A stretch of DNA of 64,000 nucleotides, taken from contig NZ_AEEC02000003.1 in assembly GCF_000300975.2 (NCBI RefSeq), forward strand, positions 1-64,000, read 5' to 3'. The DNA is from Herbaspirillum frisingense GSF30. Lineage in GTDB: Bacteria > Pseudomonadota > Gammaproteobacteria > Burkholderiales > Burkholderiaceae_D. The notes under the pieces were generated by a model. That model was not told the origin of the DNA. It searched no databases and worked only from the letters and a program-made list of their open reading frames with translations. Below are positions 16,979 to 26,682 of the stretch, piece after piece; positions within the stretch are counted from its first letter, which is position 1; each line of letters starts with the position of its first letter. The position numbers and the translations under genes are program-made.

Positions 16979-17101
16979 AATTAATGATGAAGATTGGAAA
17001 CGGCTGCGCTATGATCCGTCCGTCAACGCCGTGGCCAGGCAGCCATCCGCCCCCCAGCAAACGCGGCTCCCCCTTCAATCCCCCATTTTTTCGAGGTGCC
17101 C

Positions 17102-17581
17102 ATGAAAGGCGATCCCGCAGTCATCAAGTTGCTCAATGCCCAGCTGACCAACGAACTTACCGCCATCAACCAGTATTTCCTGCATGCCCGCATGTACAAG
17201 CACTGGGGTCTGGACAAGATCGGCGCCAAGGAATACGCCGAATCCATCGGCGAAATGAAGCATGCCGACAAGCTGATCGACCGCATCCTGATGCTGGACG
17301 GCCTGCCCAACCTGCAGGCGCTGCACAAGCTGATGATCGGTGAAAACACCAAGGAAATGATCGAATGCGACCTGAAGCTGGAACAGGCCGCCCACAAGAC
17401 CGTCAAGGAAGGCATCGCCACCTGCGAACAGCATGGCGACTATGTCTCCCGTGAACTGTTCCAGATGATCCTGGACGACACCGAAGAACACATCGACTGG
17501 CTGGAAACCCAGCTGGACCTGATCGACAAGGTCGGCATCCAGAATTACCTGCAAAGCCAGATGTCGCCGGCCAGCGAATAA
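17102..17581 (+). CDS. bfr: Bacterioferritin
   Basis: Haem-containing iron-storage protein of 159 residues. The di-iron ferroxidase ligands fall at the usual numbers, including Glu18, Glu51 and His54, with later ECDLKLE and DDTEEHIDW segments. Met52 is the haem ligand. The ATG at 17102 follows GAGGTG by 3 bases; the GTG at 17096 lies in the ribosome-binding sequence and is not used. Bfd, its electron donor, is encoded in the same block. A strong terminator follows. Confidence 0.97.
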   Translation: MKGDPAVIKLLNAQLTNELTAINQYFLHARMYKHWGLDKIGAKEYAESIGEMKHADKLIDRILMLDGLPNLQALHKLMIGENTKEMIECDLKLEQAAHKTVKEGIATCEQHGDYVSRELFQMILDDTEEHIDWLETQLDLIDKVGIQNYLQSQMSPASE

Positions 17582-17606
17582 AGCTGCACTGCCCAGGCAG
17601 ACAAAC

Positions 17607-17640
17607 AAAAAGCGCGCTCGGTTGAGCGCGCTTTTTTGTT
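17607..17640 (+). terminator. Intrinsic terminator after bfr
   Basis: AGCGCGCTC/GAGCGCGCT (17611-17619 with 17624-17632) with a GGTT loop, extended by flanking A and T runs. The symmetry could also serve the convergent gst gene. Confidence 0.9.
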
Positions 17641-17682
17641 GACCTTGTTCTGTGGACCTTGTCCCCTACAGCAGGGACAGCC

Positions 17683-18297
17683 TCAGAGGTGCGGCACCGT
17701 ATCCTTGAACGACACCCGCTCCGACACCTTGTCGAACAGGCGCGCCAGTTGCGGATAGTCATCGCGCCAGGCCTGATCCGGGAAGCGGAAGCTCAGCCAG
17801 CCCAGTGCACAGCAGACCGCCACATCGGCCAGGGTGTAATGATTGCCCACGCAGAAAGGCTTTTCGCCCAGACCCTCGGCCATTGCCTTGAGCGAGGCCT
17901 CGACCTTGCTCCACTGGCGCTTGATCCATTCCGGGCTCTGCTGCTTGGTCGGCCGCATGGTCTTTTCCAGGCGCACCAGCACGGCAGCATCCAGCATGCC
18001 GTCCGCCAGCGCTTCCCAGCACTTGATCTCGGCGCGTTCGCGACCATTGGGGGGCAGCAGCTTGCCCACAGGGGTCAGGGTATCGAGATACTCGACGATC
18101 ACGCGGGAGTCGAACATGGCGCCACCGTCATCCATCAGCAGGCAAGGCACCTTGCCCAGCGGATTGTTTTCTTGGATGGTGGTCGATGCGCTCCAGACAT
18201 CTTCCAGGATGAATTCGTAATCGATCTTTTTTTCAGCCATCACGACGCGCACCTTGCGCACGAAGGGACTGGCATTGGAGCCGATGAGTTTTAGCAT
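17683..18297 (-). CDS. gst: Glutathione S-transferase family protein
   Basis: Cytoplasmic protein of 204 residues with a thioredoxin-like N-terminal domain and an all-helical C-terminal domain. Visible are the likely active-site Ser in NASPFVRKVR, the cis-Pro segment GKVPCLL and the glutathione-binding DSRVIVEYLD. The C-terminal domain carries YTLADVAVCCALG, the N-capping box of the fold. Substrate unknown. It is convergent with bfr and divergent from purB. Confidence 0.9.
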   Translation of the reverse strand: MLKLIGSNASPFVRKVRVVMAEKKIDYEFILEDVWSASTTIQENNPLGKVPCLLMDDGGAMFDSRVIVEYLDTLTPVGKLLPPNGRERAEIKCWEALADGMLDAAVLVRLEKTMRPTKQQSPEWIKRQWSKVEASLKAMAEGLGEKPFCVGNHYTLADVAVCCALGWLSFRFPDQAWRDDYPQLARLFDKVSERVSFKDTVPHL

Positions 18298-18473
18298 AGC
18301 AAGTGGAGTAATGATCTGAGTCGATTATAACATTCGCATTTCTTGGCAAAATCGTGAAGAGTAATGCCTGGGACGGAAAGCAACGGTCGGCCAACAACGC
18401 GTGCTGGCCGGAAAACTGGGCTGCCCAGCGCGCGGATGGTAAAATGCCGGCCTCGGGCGATTCGGGTTTTTAG

Positions 18474-19898
<1,425 letters not shown>

Positions 19899-19927
19899 TC
19901 CTGCCAGTCCCGCTCGCCCGCCTTTGG

Positions 19928-19956
19928 AATGGCGCACAGCAATGTGCGCCATTTTT
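19928..19956 (+). terminator. Intrinsic terminator after purB
   Basis: AATGGCGCACA (19928-19938) pairs perfectly with TGTGCGCCATT (19943-19953) around a GCAA loop, followed by TTT. Confidence 0.9.
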
Positions 19957-20251
19957 CATTTGCGCAGAGAATAAACTGAAGCAAAACTGATTACTCGCAA
20001 AACCGGATGGCTGAAGTACCATTTCGACCAGTAATGCGAGTAGCCAAAGCTCTTTATACTCATCAGCGTCAAAAAGAGTGGCATCATCCCTTGCCGCCGG
20101 GAATGCAAGGCCTTGGCACCGCGCATCTCGTGAAGACTTCGCATTGAAGACTTCATGCCGAACACTTCCCCCGACGCAAGAACGAACTGCCCGCCCTGCA
20201 GAACCATTGCAGAGCTAGCCGCTCCAACCGCCACCAACTTCTGCCTGCCCT
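19957..20251. other. Intergenic region upstream of cytochrome b561 gene
   Basis: No coding signal that I trust. It contains one perfect 8-bp inverted repeat, TACTCGCA (19992-19999) and TGCGAGTA (20035-20042), which could be an operator for the b561-yceI operon. No clear promoter was identified. Confidence 0.4.
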
Positions 20252-20776
20252 ATGGATCGCTACACCAAACCCGCCGTACTGCTGCACTGGCTGATTGCCC
20301 TGCTGATCATTTCCGCCTTCGGGCTGGGCCTGACCATGGTCGACATTCCTGGCCTGACGCCGACCAAACTGAAGTATTTTTCCTGGCACAAGTGGCTGGG
20401 TGTGACCGTCCTGGCCCTGGTCTGCGTGCGCTTGCTGTGGCGCCTCACGCACAAGGCACCGGCCTACCCGCGCAACATGCCGCAATGGCAGCAATCGGCT
20501 GCCCATGGCCTGCACCTGGGCCTGTACGTGCTGATGTTCGCCATTCCTGTTTCCGGCTATCTCTACAGCCTGGCCGCCGGCGTGCCGGTGGTCTACCTGG
20601 GCGTGGTGCCGCTGCCGGTGCTGATCGCGCCCAATCCCGAACTCAAGCCACTGCTCAAGGCCACCCATTACTGGCTCAACATGACGCTGCTGGCGGCCTT
20701 CGCGCTGCACGTGCTGGCCGCGCTGAAGCACCAGTTCATCGATCGTGACAATATCTTCAAGCGCATGCTGCCCTGA
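20252..20776 (+). CDS. Cytochrome b561 family protein
   Basis: Di-haem membrane cytochrome of 174 residues with four hydrophobic helices. Candidate haem-ligand histidines lie in LLHWLI (helix 1), FSWHKWLG (start of helix 2), HGLHLGLY (helix 3) and FALHVLAALKHQ (helix 4). It is followed by two YceI genes, mirroring yceJ-yceI of E. coli. The family moves electrons between quinols and periplasmic partners; the specific partner is not known. Confidence 0.9.
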   Translation: MDRYTKPAVLLHWLIALLIISAFGLGLTMVDIPGLTPTKLKYFSWHKWLGVTVLALVCVRLLWRLTHKAPAYPRNMPQWQQSAAHGLHLGLYVLMFAIPVSGYLYSLAAGVPVVYLGVVPLPVLIAPNPELKPLLKATHYWLNMTLLAAFALHVLAALKHQFIDRDNIFKRMLP

Positions 20777-20828
20777 ACCTGCATCGCATGATTCTTCATA
20801 TCTTGCTCGTTTTTACACGGAACCCGAC

Positions 20829-21392
20829 ATGACCCTCTCCCGCTTCATTCGCCCCTCCCTGCTGGCCCTGGCTGCCGCTTCCTTCACATTGGCTGCACAA
20901 GCGGCTCCGTTAAAAGTGGATGCCGCCAAGAGCGCCGTGACCGCCACCTTCAAGCAGCTCAACGTCCCGGTGGACGCCAAGTTCAAGAAGTTCACCGCCA
21001 CCATCGATTTCGATGCCGCCAAGCCGGCCGAAGGCAAGGCTTCGGTGGAGATCGACGTCGCCAGCTTCGACCTGGGCGAGCCTGAGTACAACAAGGAAGT
21101 GCTGAAGAAGGAATGGTTCAACGCCGCGCAGTTCCCCAAGGCCACTTTTGTCACCAGCAGCATCAAGCCGGCCGGCAGCGGCAAGTTTGACGTGGCCGGC
21201 AAGCTGACCATCAAGGGCAAGAGCACCGACGTCTCCTTCCCCCTGACCGTGAAGAAGGAAGGCAGTACCCAGGTCTTCGACGGTACCCTGCCCATCAAGC
21301 GCCTGACCTACAACATCGGCGAAGGCGAATGGAAGGACACCGGCATGGTGGCCGATGAAGTCACGATCAAGTTCCACATCGTCGCACAGTAA
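20829..21392 (+). CDS. YceI family periplasmic lipid-binding protein (first copy)
   Basis: Product of 187 residues with a clear signal peptide (about 24 residues, ending A-Q-A-A). A YceI lipocalin-like barrel follows. In this family the barrel binds long isoprenoid chains such as polyprenyl phosphates or quinones. I begin at the ATG at 20829, since the signal peptide starts there; the upstream extension overlaps the b561 gene. It is 52 bases after the b561 stop and 93 bases before a second, more distant YceI gene. Confidence 0.9.
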   Translation: MTLSRFIRPSLLALAAASFTLAAQAAPLKVDAAKSAVTATFKQLNVPVDAKFKKFTATIDFDAAKPAEGKASVEIDVASFDLGEPEYNKEVLKKEWFNAAQFPKATFVTSSIKPAGSGKFDVAGKLTIKGKSTDVSFPLTVKKEGSTQVFDGTLPIKRLTYNIGEGEWKDTGMVADEVTIKFHIVAQ

Positions 21393-21485
21393 GCCAACAA
21401 TAAAACAGCAGCTCCGCGCCATGTCGCACCGCCTCGCAGCGGGCTTCCCCCAGCGCTTTTTTCTCTCAACAAGGAATCGAATCAC

Positions 21486-22058
21486 ATGAAACTGAACCAC
21501 CTCCTGCTCGCCCTGGTCGCCGCTGGCGCCGCCGTTTCCGCCAACGCTGCCGACACCTACAGCATCGATCCCAGCCACACCTATCCCAGCTTCGAAGCTG
21601 ACCACATGGGCGTGTCGATCTGGCGCGGCAAGTTCGACAAGACCAGCGGCACCGTGACCCTGGATCGCGCTGCCAAGACCGGTACCGTCGACATCATCGT
21701 GGACACCGCCTCCATCGACTTCGGCATGAGCAAGATGAACGATCACGCCAAGAGCGCCGATATGTTCGACGTCGCCAAGTATCCGACCGCCGAGTACAAG
21801 GGCACAATCAAGTTCAACGGCGACAAGCCGGCCACCGTGGAAGGCAACCTGACCCTGCATGGCGTCACCAAGCCGGTCACCCTGACCCTGAACAAGTTCA
21901 CCTGCATCCAGCACCCGATGCTCAAGCGCGAAGTCTGCGGCGGCGACGCCTCGGCCACCTTCAACCGCGCCGACTTCGGTATCGACTACGGCGCCAAGTA
22001 TGGTTTCTCCACCGAGACCAAGCTGGCCATCCAGGTCGAAGCGATCAAGACCAACTGA
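21486..22058 (+). CDS. YceI family periplasmic lipid-binding protein (second copy)
   Basis: Product of 190 residues with a signal peptide ending A-N-A and the typical YceI start [20 protein letters not shown]. It shows the HGVTKPVTL segment of the family and carries two cysteines in the C-terminal half ([15 protein letters not shown]) that the first copy lacks, which could form a disulfide. AAGGAA lies before the ATG. The two copies share fold but are clearly diverged, so this is not a recent duplication. Confidence 0.92.
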   Translation: MKLNHLLLALVAAGAAVSANAADTYSIDPSHTYPSFEADHMGVSIWRGKFDKTSGTVTLDRAAKTGTVDIIVDTASIDFGMSKMNDHAKSADMFDVAKYPTAEYKGTIKFNGDKPATVEGNLTLHGVTKPVTLTLNKFTCIQHPMLKREVCGGDASATFNRADFGIDYGAKYGFSTETKLAIQVEAIKTN

Positions 22059-22104
22059 TTCGCTTTTCCAGCGCAGAGGTGAAGCTCTGCAGCAGGAAGC
22101 AAGC

Positions 22105-22140
22105 AAAAGCCGATGCGATAATGCATCGGCTTTTTTGTTT
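22105..22140 (+). terminator. Intrinsic terminator after the second yceI gene
   Basis: AAAAGCCGATGC (22105-22116) pairs with GCATCGGCTTTT (22123-22134), loop GATAAT, followed by a T-rich run. Confidence 0.9.
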
Positions 22141-22271
22141 GTGCGGCTTGCTTGCGATCATGGAGCAATTTGCCGCAACGCCGCACAATGGCTCGCATTC
22201 GCCGTTTTGCTGCCCTGCAAAACTTTTTAAAACGCGCTAATCTAAGCGCCGTTCCCCAAGGAGCAAGTAGC

Positions 22272-22907
22272 ATGTCGTTAGCAGACCTACGTAAAGACTA
22301 CAGCCGCGCCAGCTTGTCCGAGCTCGATACCGCCGCCGACCCGATCGACCAGTTCGCGATCTGGTTCGATGAGGCGACCCGAGCGCAGATCCCCGAGCCC
22401 AACGCCATGAGCGTGGCCACGGTCGGGGCCGATGGACGCCCCTCGTCGCGCATCGTGCTGATCAAGCAGTTCGACCAGCAGGGCTTTACCTGGTTTACCA
22501 ACTACGACAGCCGCAAAGGCGTCGACGTCGCCGCCCAGCCTTACGTGGCCTTGCTGTTTCACTGGGTAGAACTGGAACGCCAGGTTCGCATCGAAGGAAA
22601 GATCGAACGCGTTACCAAGGAAGAAAGTGACGCTTACTTCTACAGTCGCCCCTTGGCCAGCCAGCTCGGTGCGATTGCATCGCAGCAGAGCCGTACCGTG
22701 GCCGACCGCGAGACGCTGGAACAGCAATACGAAACAACCAAGCAGCAATTCGGGGAGCATCCATCCCGCCCGGAGCACTGGGGCGGCTACCGTGTCATTC
22801 CCGATCGCATCGAATTTTGGCAAGGCCGCCCCTCCCGCCTGCACGACCGCGTGCTCTACACGCGTGATGCCAACGGGCAATGGCAGCGGCAGCGCCTGCA
22901 GCCCTGA
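22272..22907 (+). CDS. pdxH: Pyridoxine/pyridoxamine 5'-phosphate oxidase
   Basis: FMN enzyme that makes pyridoxal 5'-phosphate. The 211-residue product has the FMN-binding segments [11 protein letters not shown] and FTNYDSRKG, the EGKIERV strand and the C-terminal WQRQRLQP end typical of PdxH. I use the ATG at 22272, preceded by AAGGAG; the longer upstream frame is not conserved-looking and overlaps the terminator region. Confidence 0.96.
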   Translation: MSLADLRKDYSRASLSELDTAADPIDQFAIWFDEATRAQIPEPNAMSVATVGADGRPSSRIVLIKQFDQQGFTWFTNYDSRKGVDVAAQPYVALLFHWVELERQVRIEGKIERVTKEESDAYFYSRPLASQLGAIASQQSRTVADRETLEQQYETTKQQFGEHPSRPEHWGGYRVIPDRIEFWQGRPSRLHDRVLYTRDANGQWQRQRLQP

Positions 22908-22964
22908 GGGAAGTAGCATGCCTGGCAGGGCGCAAAGCATTCATCACTGACGCGGAGGAAAATC

Positions 22965-24170
22965 GTGTTTTGGGAAAAGAAGCTTGACGCCTGGGTGGAA
23001 AACATCCGCAATGTATCCGCCCTGCCCCTGCGGCTGGTGCTGTGGAACGGACAGCAGTACGACTTCGGCACCGGCGCGCCGGAAGTCACCTTGAAAGTCC
23101 CGCATGCATCGGCCATCACCTCGCTGTTGACGCCCTCCCTCTCCAACCTCGGCGAAGCCTACGTCGAGGGCAAGATCGAAGTCGAGGGCAAGGTCAAGAA
23201 CATCATCAACGTGGCCAATGCCCTGGCCGCCAACACCCTCAAGGCCGAAGGCCGGCTGGGCCGCATGGTGCGCAGCGTGACGCACACCAAGAAGCGCGAC
23301 GCCGAAGCCATCCAGTACCACTACGACGTTTCCAACGACTTCTACAAGCTGTTCCTCGACGAGAACATGGTCTACTCCTGCGCCTACTTCGAGAATGGCG
23401 ACGAGGACCTGGGCAGCGCGCAGTTGAAGAAGATCGACCACATCCTGGAAAAGATCCAGCTCAAGCCCGGCCAGACCCTGCTCGACATCGGCTGTGGCTG
23501 GGGTGCGCTGGTGCTGCGGGCGGCGCAGAAGTACGGTGCCCGCTGTGTGGGGGTGACGCTGTCGAAGAACCAGTATGCGCTGGCGCGCGAACGGGTCGAA
23601 GCCGCCGGGCTCTCGGACCGCATCGACATCCGCCTGCAGGACTACCGCGATGTCACCGGCAGCTTCGATCGCATCACCTCGGTGGGCATGTTCGAGCACG
23701 TCGGCATCAAGAACCTGCCGGGCTACTTCGCCCAGATCCGCAAGTTGCTGGCCGATGGCGGGATGGCAATGAACCACGGCATCACCAGTACCGATATCGA
23801 AAACGGCGAGTCACCCTACGGTGCCGGCGAATTCATCGACAAGTACGTCTTCCCGGCCGGTGAGCTGCCGCATATCAGCACCGTGCTCAAGACCATGCAG
23901 GAGGGGGGGCTGGAAGCCTTCGACGTCGAAAACCTGCGGCGCCACTATGCCCGTACCTGCGGCATCTGGGCCGATAACTTCGAAGCCAATACCGAGGCCA
24001 TCCACAAGGTTACCGACGAGAAGCATTACCGCATCTGGCGCGTCTACCTGGCCGGCAGCTCCTATGGCTTCGAACGCGACTGGATTTCGCTCTACCAGGT
24101 CATCTGCACCAAGGCCGGCAACAGCGCACAGACGCTGCCATGGTCACGCAAGTACATTTATCAAAATTAA
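22965..24170 (+). CDS. cfa: Cyclopropane-fatty-acyl-phospholipid synthase
   Basis: Methylates double bonds of membrane phospholipids with S-adenosylmethionine. The 401-residue protein has an N-terminal lipid-binding domain (about 1-110). The SAM-binding motif DIGCGWGALV comes next, followed by GVTLSKNQ, SVGMFEHVG and the C-terminal YHRLWRVYLAG-like segment (here HYRIWRVYLAG). It starts with GTG at 22965, supported by GCGGAGGAA five bases upstream. A long hairpin follows. Confidence 0.94.
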   Translation: MFWEKKLDAWVENIRNVSALPLRLVLWNGQQYDFGTGAPEVTLKVPHASAITSLLTPSLSNLGEAYVEGKIEVEGKVKNIINVANALAANTLKAEGRLGRMVRSVTHTKKRDAEAIQYHYDVSNDFYKLFLDENMVYSCAYFENGDEDLGSAQLKKIDHILEKIQLKPGQTLLDIGCGWGALVLRAAQKYGARCVGVTLSKNQYALARERVEAAGLSDRIDIRLQDYRDVTGSFDRITSVGMFEHVGIKNLPGYFAQIRKLLADGGMAMNHGITSTDIENGESPYGAGEFIDKYVFPAGELPHISTVLKTMQEGGLEAFDVENLRRHYARTCGIWADNFEANTEAIHKVTDEKHYRIWRVYLAGSSYGFERDWISLYQVICTKAGNSAQTLPWSRKYIYQN

Positions 24171-24193
24171 GATTTCGCCGACACCATCAAGCA

Positions 24194-24223
24194 AGAACGG
24201 GCATGCCGCGGCATGCCCGTTCT
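24194..24223. terminator. Hairpin between convergent cfa and msrA
   Basis: AGAACGGGCATGCC and GGCATGCCCGTTCT are perfect complements separated by 2 bases, an effective 12-13 bp stem. The T-run is weak (GCTTTCT), so termination is likely but not certain. Confidence 0.7.
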
Positions 24224-24265
24224 GCTTTCTGCCCCACGCATCCGGGCAGTACCTGTCTCACCTCG

Positions 24266-24799
24266 CTATGCCGGCTTGCTCTTCTCGGCAAACACCTCGC
24301 GCAGCTTGGCCACCTTGGGCGCAACCACGAAGGCGCAATAGCCCTGAAACGGATGCTGCACAAAATAGTTCTGGTGATAATCCTCGGCCCGGTAGTACGT
24401 CTGCGGCGCCGATAGCTCGGTCACGATCGGGGCATCCCACACCAGGGCCATCTCGGCGATGATGTGTTTCGCGACGTCATGCTGCACCTCGTCCTGGTAA
24501 TAGATCACCGAACGGTACTGGGTACCGACGTCGTTCCCCTGGCGGTTCAGGGTGGTCGGATCGTGGATGGTGAAGAAGATCTCCAGGATCTCGCGATAGC
24601 TGATCTGCTGCGGATCGAAGGCCAGCTTGACCACCTCCGCATGCCCGGTCTGCCCGCCGCACACCTGTTCATAACTGGGATCGACGACGCTGCCGCCGGT
24701 ATAGCCGGACTCCACCGACTGCACGCCCCTGACCTGCTGGTAAACCGCTTCCAGACACCAGAAGCAGCCGCCGCCCAGTACTGCGATTTCCGTGGCCAT
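24266..24799 (-). CDS. msrA: Peptide methionine sulfoxide reductase MsrA
   Basis: Repairs methionine-S-sulfoxide in proteins. The 177-residue product starts with the catalytic motif GGGCFWC (Cys12). It contains GYTGG, the GHAEVV segment and the DPTTLNRQGNDVGTQYRS stretch of the family. The ATG at 24799 begins the conserved region directly; the upstream extension to 24850 is not needed. There is one further cysteine late (GYCAF), a possible resolving partner. Confidence 0.95.
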   Translation of the reverse strand: MATEIAVLGGGCFWCLEAVYQQVRGVQSVESGYTGGSVVDPSYEQVCGGQTGHAEVVKLAFDPQQISYREILEIFFTIHDPTTLNRQGNDVGTQYRSVIYYQDEVQHDVAKHIIAEMALVWDAPIVTELSAPQTYYRAEDYHQNYFVQHPFQGYCAFVVAPKVAKLREVFAEKSKPA

Positions 24800-25002
24800 G
24801 CTGTTCTCCCGTTGAGTTGCTTGTCGTAAAACTTTACTCCAATTCAGCACTTCATGTATGGCTGACGTGAATGATTGTCAAGACTGCGCCGCAGCATGAC
24901 GGCGGCAGAAGCAGGCCGTATCCGCTATCATGTGCACATCTGCGCCATGCCGGCTGACCGCAACAATGCGGCCCGGGCGCCCCGACCCAGACCAAACTCC
25001 CG

Positions 25003-25512
25003 ATGCACACACGTTTTCCCCGCGCCGACGCGCGCCAGTTCGACGCCGCGCATTTCCGCCAGGCCCTGTCCCAGTTCGCCACCGGTGTCACCGTCATCAC
25101 CACCCGTCTGGCCGATGGCACCCTGCTGGGCCTGACCGCCAGCTCCTTCAATTCGGTCTCGCTGGACCCGCCGCTGGTGCTCTGGAGCCTGGGCACGCGC
25201 GCCAACAGCATGCCGGTCTTCTCCGGCAATTCGCATTACGTCATCAACATCCTCGGTGCCGAGCAGGCGCATCTGGCGCAGCAGTTCGCCAGCAGGATGG
25301 AAAACCGCTTCGAGGGCGTGCCCTATACGCTTTCGCGTACCGGGCAGCCAGTGCTGGAGGGCGTGTCGGCCTGGTTCGAATGCCACAACCGTAGCCAGTA
25401 TCCGGAGGGCGACCACGTCATCTTCGTGGGCGAAGTCGAACATTGCGAAGTCCAGCCGCAATCGGCACTGGTCTTCCACAACGGACGCTTCAGTAAAACC
25501 GAAGACGTCTGA
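25003..25512 (+). CDS. Flavin reductase family protein (FMN-binding)
   Basis: Product of 169 residues with the split-barrel flavin reductase fold. Signatures seen are FATGVTVITT, GLTASSFNSVSLDPPLVLWS and the late GDHVIFVGEVE strand. Such proteins supply reduced flavin to two-component mono-oxygenases or act as NAD(P)H:flavin oxidoreductases. No mono-oxygenase gene is adjacent, so its partner is unknown. A bidirectional terminator separates it from the OmpW gene. Confidence 0.88.
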   Translation: MHTRFPRADARQFDAAHFRQALSQFATGVTVITTRLADGTLLGLTASSFNSVSLDPPLVLWSLGTRANSMPVFSGNSHYVINILGAEQAHLAQQFASRMENRFEGVPYTLSRTGQPVLEGVSAWFECHNRSQYPEGDHVIFVGEVEHCEVQPQSALVFHNGRFSKTEDV

Positions 25513-25530
25513 GCACCACAGTGATGGACG

Positions 25531-25560
25531 AAAAAAAAGCGCCCTCGGGCGCTTTTTTTT
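25531..25560. terminator. Bidirectional terminator between flavin reductase and ompW
   Basis: A run of eight A, then GCGCCC/GGGCGC with a 2-base spacer, then eight T. It works symmetrically for the two convergent genes. Confidence 0.92.
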
Positions 25561-25574
25561 CGTCCGGGACCCGC

Positions 25575-26312
25575 TTAGAACTTGTAGCCCACCGACAGGA
25601 AGGTCACGATCGGATCCAGCGTGATGGTGGTCTTGTAGCGCTGGGGACCCAGGGCCGCGGCGGCACCGGCCGGCTGTGCGGTGATCTCGGCATCGGTCTT
25701 GAGCGGAATGTAGGACACCGACAGGCTGGCCGACCAGCGGTCGTTGAAGGCATAGGTGGCGCCGCCGGTCAGCACGGGCGACCAGGAGGAGCTCAGCGAG
25801 GCGCTGGCGGTACCACCGGTGTTCAGCGATGCCGAGTTCTGGAAATTGCGCGACAGCGACACGTCCGAATACCACACATAGGTCACGCCGGCGCCCACGA
25901 AGGGACGGAAGGTGTCATTGGCACCACCGAAGTAATACTTGGCGACGATCGCCGGGCTCCACTGCTTGGCCTTGCCCAGTTCGCCCAGGGCTTGCAGGTC
26001 ACCGGTACCCTTGAGCTTGAACTCGGGCGGAATGCCCAGGTCGGCGGTCAGCGCGAAGTTGTCGGTGAAGAAGTGGGTGAAGGCGATCCCCACGGTATCG
26101 GCATTGCTGACCGAGGAGGTGCGGTTGGGATAGCTGGCAGCGCCCGGACCGTTGAGTTTGGTCAGGCCGCCGCTGGAATCCTGCGGTGCCAGGTGGAACC
26201 AGCCCAGGTTGACCACGTTGCTGCCCGCCGTCTGTGCCATGGCCGGCGCAGCAAAGGCTGCCATCACGGACAACGCGGCGAGTTTGGGCAAGAAGGAAAA
26301 TTGTTTTTGCAT
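25575..26312 (-). CDS. ompW: OmpW family outer-membrane protein
   Basis: Eight-stranded beta-barrel candidate of 245 residues, with a signal peptide ending A-M-A-Q. Barrel features are alternating hydrophobic strands, a GIAFTHFFTDNFALTADLGIPP segment (split here over several strands), FRPFVGAGVTY and a terminal GYKF. The start is the ATG at 26312; a TTG at 26324 lies in the ribosome-binding region. OmpW proteins are small hydrophobic-molecule channels often induced by low oxygen or stress. The substrate is not evident. Confidence 0.88.
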   Translation of the reverse strand: MQKQFSFLPKLAALSVMAAFAAPAMAQTAGSNVVNLGWFHLAPQDSSGGLTKLNGPGAASYPNRTSSVSNADTVGIAFTHFFTDNFALTADLGIPPEFKLKGTGDLQALGELGKAKQWSPAIVAKYYFGGANDTFRPFVGAGVTYVWYSDVSLSRNFQNSASLNTGGTASASLSSSWSPVLTGGATYAFNDRWSASLSVSYIPLKTDAEITAQPAGAAAALGPQRYKTTITLDPIVTFLSVGYKF

Positions 26313-26682
26313 TGCTGTCTCCAAGAGTTTGCGGGCGTGGCCCGGATTTTTTATTCCCGACGGCTGGCGTCTGACGGGATTGTGTTCACGGCTGGTTACC
26401 GTTTTTCTTTATTCAGCGTAAGTTCACGTAACTGCGGATCACCCCGCTTTTACGCTGATGAAACAAAAAGAACGCGCGTGCTATTCTTTGGAGATACTAT
26501 GCCAGCTTTGTCATATTTTGTATAGAAGTTGTGAAGCCCCCGTCGGACCCTGTAGGCTTTTGACAACCGGCGACTGACCTACTGACCGCAGAGTCAGTAC
26601 CAGCGCGGCTGACAGCGCGGGAACAGCGCGACAGCAGGAGTTCGGGGGAGCGAGAAAACAGGAAGGGGAAGACGGCCTCAAC
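26313..26682. other. Intergenic region upstream of ompW, with inverted repeat
   Basis: No convincing coding sequence. A perfect 9-bp inverted repeat, TCAGCGTAA (26413-26421) and TTACGCTGA (26450-26458), is centred about 125 bases upstream of ompW. The part next to the Sua5 stop (26521-26682) shows nothing I can name. No FNR-type TTGAT-N4-ATCAA site was seen. Confidence 0.45.

Noticed and set aside
26313-26560. FNR site upstream of ompW
   Set aside because: OmpW is often oxygen-regulated, but no TTGAT-N4-ATCAA-like sequence is present.
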